Assembly (NCBI GenBank): GCA_933228675.1
Contig: OW121740.1
Span: 131,471,799 to 131,535,798 of the forward strand
Direction of reading: 5' to 3'
Length of the DNA stretch: 64,000 nucleotides
Source of the DNA: Stomorhina lunata
Lineage: Eukaryota; Arthropoda; Insecta; Diptera; Rhiniidae
The notes beneath the pieces are model-generated. The model did not search any database. It was not told the origin of the DNA and worked only from the letters and a program-made list of their open reading frames with translations. Both the position numbers and the translations under genes were made by a program. Each line of letters starts with the position of its first letter. Position 1 is the first letter of the stretch. Positions 59,957-64,000 of this stretch are shown piece by piece.

Positions 59957-61786
59957 CAGACTAAGACATAGACTTATAAATAGACTAAAGCATAGGCTAA
60001 GACATGGACTAAAACATAGGCTAAGACCTAGACTAAGACATATACTAAGACATAGACTAAGACATAGACTAAGACATAGACTAAGACATAGACTAAAACA
60101 TAGACTAAGACATAGACTAAAACATAGACTAAAACATACGCTAAAACATAGACTAACACATAGACTAAGACATAGACTAAGACATAGACTAAGACATAGA
60201 CTAAGACATAGACTAAGACATAGACTAAGACATAGACTGAGACATAGACTAAGACATAGACTAAGACATAGACTAAGACATAGACTAAGACATAGACTAA
60301 GACATAGACTAAGACATAGACTAAGACATAGACTAAGACATAGACTAAGACATAGACTAAGACATAGACTAAGACATAGACTAAGACATAGACTAAGACA
60401 AAGACTAAGACATAGACTAAGACATAGACTAAGACATAGACTAAGACATAGACTAAGACAAAGACTAAGACATAGACTAAGACATAGACTAAGACATAGA
60501 CTAAGACATAGACTAAGACATAGACTAAGACATATATTAAGACATAGACTAAGACAAAGACTAAGACATAGACTAAGACATAGACTAAGACATAGACTAA
60601 GACATAGACTAAGACATAGACTAAGACATAGACTAAGACATAGACTAAGACATTGACTAAGACATAGACTAAGACATAGACTAAGACATAGACTAAGACA
60701 TAGACTAAGGCATAGACTAAGACATAGACTAAGACATAGACTAAGACATAGACTAAGACATAGACTAAGACATAGACTAAGACATAGACTAAGACATAGA
60801 CTAAGACATAGATAAGACATAGATAAGACATAGATAAGACATAGACTAAGACATAGACTAAGACATAGACTAAGACATAGACTAAGACATAGACTAAGAC
60901 ATAGACTAAGACATAGACTAAGATATAGACTAAGACATAGACTAAGACATAGACTAAGACATAGACTAAGACATAGACTAAGACATAGACTAAGACATAG
61001 ACTAAGACATAGACTAAGACATAGACTAAGACATAGACTAAGACATAGACTAAGACATAGACTAAGACATAGACTAAGACATAGACTAAGGCATAGACTA
61101 AGGCATAGACTAAGACATAGACTAAGACATAGACTAAGACATAGACTAAGACATAGACTAAGACATATACTAAGACATATACTAAGACATAGACTAAGAC
61201 ATAGACTAAGACATAGACTAAGACATAGACTAAGATATAGACTAAGACATAGACTAAGACATAGACTAAGACGTAGACTAAGACGTAGACTAAGACATAG
61301 ACTAAGACATAGACTAAGACATAGACTAAGACATAGACTAAGACATAGACTAAGACATAGACTAAGACATAGACTAAGACATAGACTAAGACACAGACTA
61401 AGACATAGACTAAGACATAGACTAAGACGTAGACTAAGACGTAGACTAAGACGTAGACTAAGACATAGACTAAGACATAGACTAAGACATAGACTAAGAC
61501 ATAGACTAAGACATAGACTAAGACATAGACTAAGACATAGACTAAGACATAGACTAAGACATAGACTAAGACATAGACTAAGACATAGACTAAGACGTAG
61601 ACTAAGACATAGACTAAGACATAGACTAAGACATAGACTAAGACATAGACTAAGACATAGACTAAGACATAGACTAAGACATAGACTAAGACATAGACTA
61701 AGACATAGACTAAGTCATAGACTAAGACATAGACTATGACATAGACTAAGACATAGACTATGACATAGACTAAGACATATACTAAG
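59957..61786. repeat. 12-bp satellite GACATAGACTAA, about 150 copies
   Basis: Head-to-tail GACATAGACTAA. Variants cluster at the left end (59957-60170); short runs of an 11-bp form GACATAGATAA occur near 60806-60840, and GACGTAGACTAA variants near 61270 and 61430. On the minus strand two frames stay open (300 and 267 codons, CLSL or VYVL repeats) because 12 is a multiple of 3; these are not genes. Confidence 0.97.
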
Positions 61787-63239
61787 GGATATCATTTAAT
61801 TTTATTTACCAATAAATCTTAAAGACTTTCAGATTGTTTAAATTTAGAAACACGACAAAGAACATATATTTTCTTTAATTTAATTCAAATAACTTATGAC
61901 TCATGATATATCTTTAGAATATCTTAAACCTACTTCCGCTTTTGAACAAACTAAGGATTTTCATTTCATTGTTAAACTTAAAATAACTTTAAATGTCTAT
62001 CAAATAAGCAACTTAATCCCTAAGAATTATTATATTCCTTTCTATAAACTAAACATTTAAATAGTTACAGTAGAAAATTCTACCAAGTTTAAATATGAGT
62101 AACTCCATAAGTATAGTCGTGTGAAATGAAAAAGGTCATAACAATCAAAAATTAGCAGTATCTTAATTTTATAGTAGCTCTGACAACCGACTTCAGTCAA
62201 GATAATCGAAATGTCATTACAATATATAAGTGCTTTAAGGTTTAAAGGTCGCCATAACTATCATAAAGGGTAACATTCAATGGAATAAAAAATCTTATAT
62301 ATGTTTATTACAAAAGTAAGTAATTCAAAATGTTATAATTTTCTTTAGTTTTTCGTCTCTCTGGTAATATTTTAAAAAGTTTTATTACACCTTATTAAAT
62401 TTCAGTTGACTATATAAAGATATATACGAAAAATTGTTTGTATGGAATGACAGAAAAATCACTTAACTTTATGAATTTCTGGGGAATGTTGTCATATTTT
62501 GTCATGTTAATATGTAAATTGACTTAATTTTATACCACACACATTTACATACATTCATACCTTCATATTTTACTTCCATACTCTTTTAATTCATTGCCAT
62601 CACTCGAATCTAACAAATTTAAATCCCTATCCCAGACTTCACTTAAGGCAAAAGGCAGCAGCACACAACGCGTTCTCGTTAATATACTCATATGTATGTA
62701 CTACAAAATGGTTAGGAAGACGTATAAACGTAAAATTTTACAACAACTAATAGATGATGGTTTACTGAAAAAACAACAAGAATTCCATAAATTTTCATAA
62801 TAAAGACGAAAACGACTAAGTTTCGTACTTTTAGTGCAGGAAAAAAAGAACACACTTAACATACCGGAGACAAGCTAGAAATTACAAGGAAGAAGGTAAA
62901 CATTGTAATAAAAAACAGTTTAAACCTAGAGGTAGAAGATCTTGGTAAAAAAGAGGAAATCAAAAATATAAAAGACAGCAATTGTACTTAAGTTTACATA
63001 TTTTATTAAAGGCGGTCGCTTTAAATTAAATGTATGACATCTCTTTTGTAAATGGTTTTGTACTTGTATGATACCAATAATATTCTATAAAAACCCGGAT
63101 TCTTAACTACAGACAAATTGATGATAATATGCAAAGTTCATAAGTCTGTTAATCTAGTGTAATATTATATCAATCTACTTGTGGTATAAGCCTATGTCTA
63201 TTGCTAAGTCTATGTCAGTTTTAGAAATTTTTTAGCTAA
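61787..63239. other. spacer between inverted 12-bp arrays
   Basis: Single-copy-looking AT-rich DNA, no gene proved. A 68-codon plus-strand frame at 62594-62800 ends in a Lys/Gln-rich stretch but has no motif. Isolated words of the right-hand 12-bp array occur at 63191-63217 (AAGTCTATGTCAG). Confidence 0.5.
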
Positions 63240-63476
63240 AAAAAAAAAAATTTATAGAAAACGTTTCTGTAAAAAAAATATTTAAGACAATTATCGATAA
63301 AAAAAACTTAATTAAACATTTTTGGCAAAAAAAATATTTAACTGAAAATTATAGAAAATTTTTCAATCAAAATACATTTTATAAAATATTTGTCATTAAA
63401 AAAATTCATATAAAATTTTTCGGTAAAAAAATTTTTCGGTAAGAAAATTTAAGTAGAAAATTTTTCGGTAAGAAAA
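63240..63476. repeat. diverged GAAAATTTTTCGGTAA array, opposite orientation
   Basis: AGAAAATTTTTCGGTAAGAA is the reverse complement of the ACCGAAAAATTTTCT wording at 58981-59945. Only the last 80 bp are well kept. Confidence 0.75.
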
Positions 63477-63482
63477 CAGGAA

Positions 63483-64000
63483 TGTCTTAGTATAAGTCTA
63501 TGTCTTAGTCTATGTCTTAGTCTATGTCTTAGTCTATGTCTTAGTCTATGTCTTAGTCTATGTCTTAGTCTATGTCTTAGTCTATGTCTTAGTCTATGTC
63601 TTAGTCTATGTCTTAGTCTATGTCTTAGTCTATGTCTTAGTCTATGTCTTAGTCTATGTCTTAGTCTATGTCTTAGTCTATGTCTTAGTCTATGTCTTAG
63701 TCTATGTCTTAGTCTATGTCTTAGTCTATGTCTTAGTCTATGTCTTAGTCTATGTCTTAGTCTATGTCTTAGTCTATGTCTTAGTCTATGTCTTAGTCTA
63801 TGTCTTAGTCTATGTCTTAGTCTATGTCTTAGTCTATGTCTTAGTCTATATCTTAGTCTATGTCTTAGTCTATGTCTTAGTCTATGTCTTAGTCTATGTC
63901 TTAGTCTATGTCTTAGTCTATGTCTTAGTCTATGTCTTAGTCTATGTCTTAGTCTATGTCTTAGTCTATGTCTTAGTCTATGTCTTAGTCTGTGTCTTAG
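63483..64000. repeat. 12-bp satellite in inverted orientation, CTTAGTCTATGT, cut by window end
   Basis: About 43 near-perfect copies of the reverse complement of the 59957-61786 unit. Continues past the window. Confidence 0.97.

Noticed and set aside
59918..60831. Two long minus-strand open frames (300 and 267 codons) of CLSL and VYVL repeats
   Set aside because: They are the 12-bp satellite read in two frames; 12 is divisible by 3, so frames stay open without selection, and both end where the 11-bp variant units shift phase.
62594..62800. 68-codon frame between the inverted 12-bp arrays
   Set aside because: Mixed codon use caught the eye, but there is no motif, no neighbouring exon and no way to fix ends.

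Overview
This window reads as AT-rich, gene-poor nuclear DNA of a higher animal, most likely a brachyceran (muscoid) fly. The case for a fly rests on a decayed jockey-like LINE, Helitron-like, pogo-like and Tc1-like elements, a tRNA-derived SINE-like unit, and many CAA/CAG/GTT-type microsatellites. The assignment comes from remembered families and was not checked by search. I found no complete protein-coding gene, no rRNA and no intact tRNA. Almost every open frame is a by-product of tandem repeats whose period happens to leave a frame open.

The dominant content is tandem repeats, more than 20 kb in all. Seven arrays (about 2670-4690, 6056-7147, 18791-20745, 21590-22845, 24025-25860, 27485-29495, 40640-42365) have a 31-bp unit built from a constant 14-bp palindrome, TTTTCTATAGAAAA, plus a 17-bp linker that differs from array to array. 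Relatives keeping only the TATAG(G)AAA part form 49615-53265 and 55846-57490 (31 bp) and a 29-bp family at 43795-47100 that occurs in both orientations. Poorer copies lie at 11930-12410, 54971-55247, 55590-55845, 58981-59945 and 63240-63476. Two short-unit satellites are unrelated: an 11-bp array (8071-11916, about 350 copies) and a 12-bp array present in direct (59957-61786) and inverted (63483-64000, running off the end) orientation.

Mobile elements: two Helitron-like elements on the minus strand (13523-18790 and 37273-38969) share TC/CTAG ends and are filled with about 585-bp higher-order repeats. A Tc1-like element with 27-bp inverted ends (21460-22878) encloses one 31-bp array. A nest at 32940-35400 consists of a jockey-like endonuclease ORF remnant broken by a TA-flanked pogo-like element (33209-34062) and by a second dispersed element (34419-35213). 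A 518-bp tandem duplication follows (35424-36468). A tRNA-like SINE unit is at 609-693.

Between these lie stretches of 0.3-2.3 kb of ordinary AT-rich single-copy-looking DNA with microsatellites. They could be intergenic or intronic; the most gene-like is 30661-32400. The main biological interest is the shared 31-bp core across independent arrays, the TIR-enclosed array that suggests how they spread, and the large inverted satellite pairs that could give long hairpin RNA or foldback DNA.
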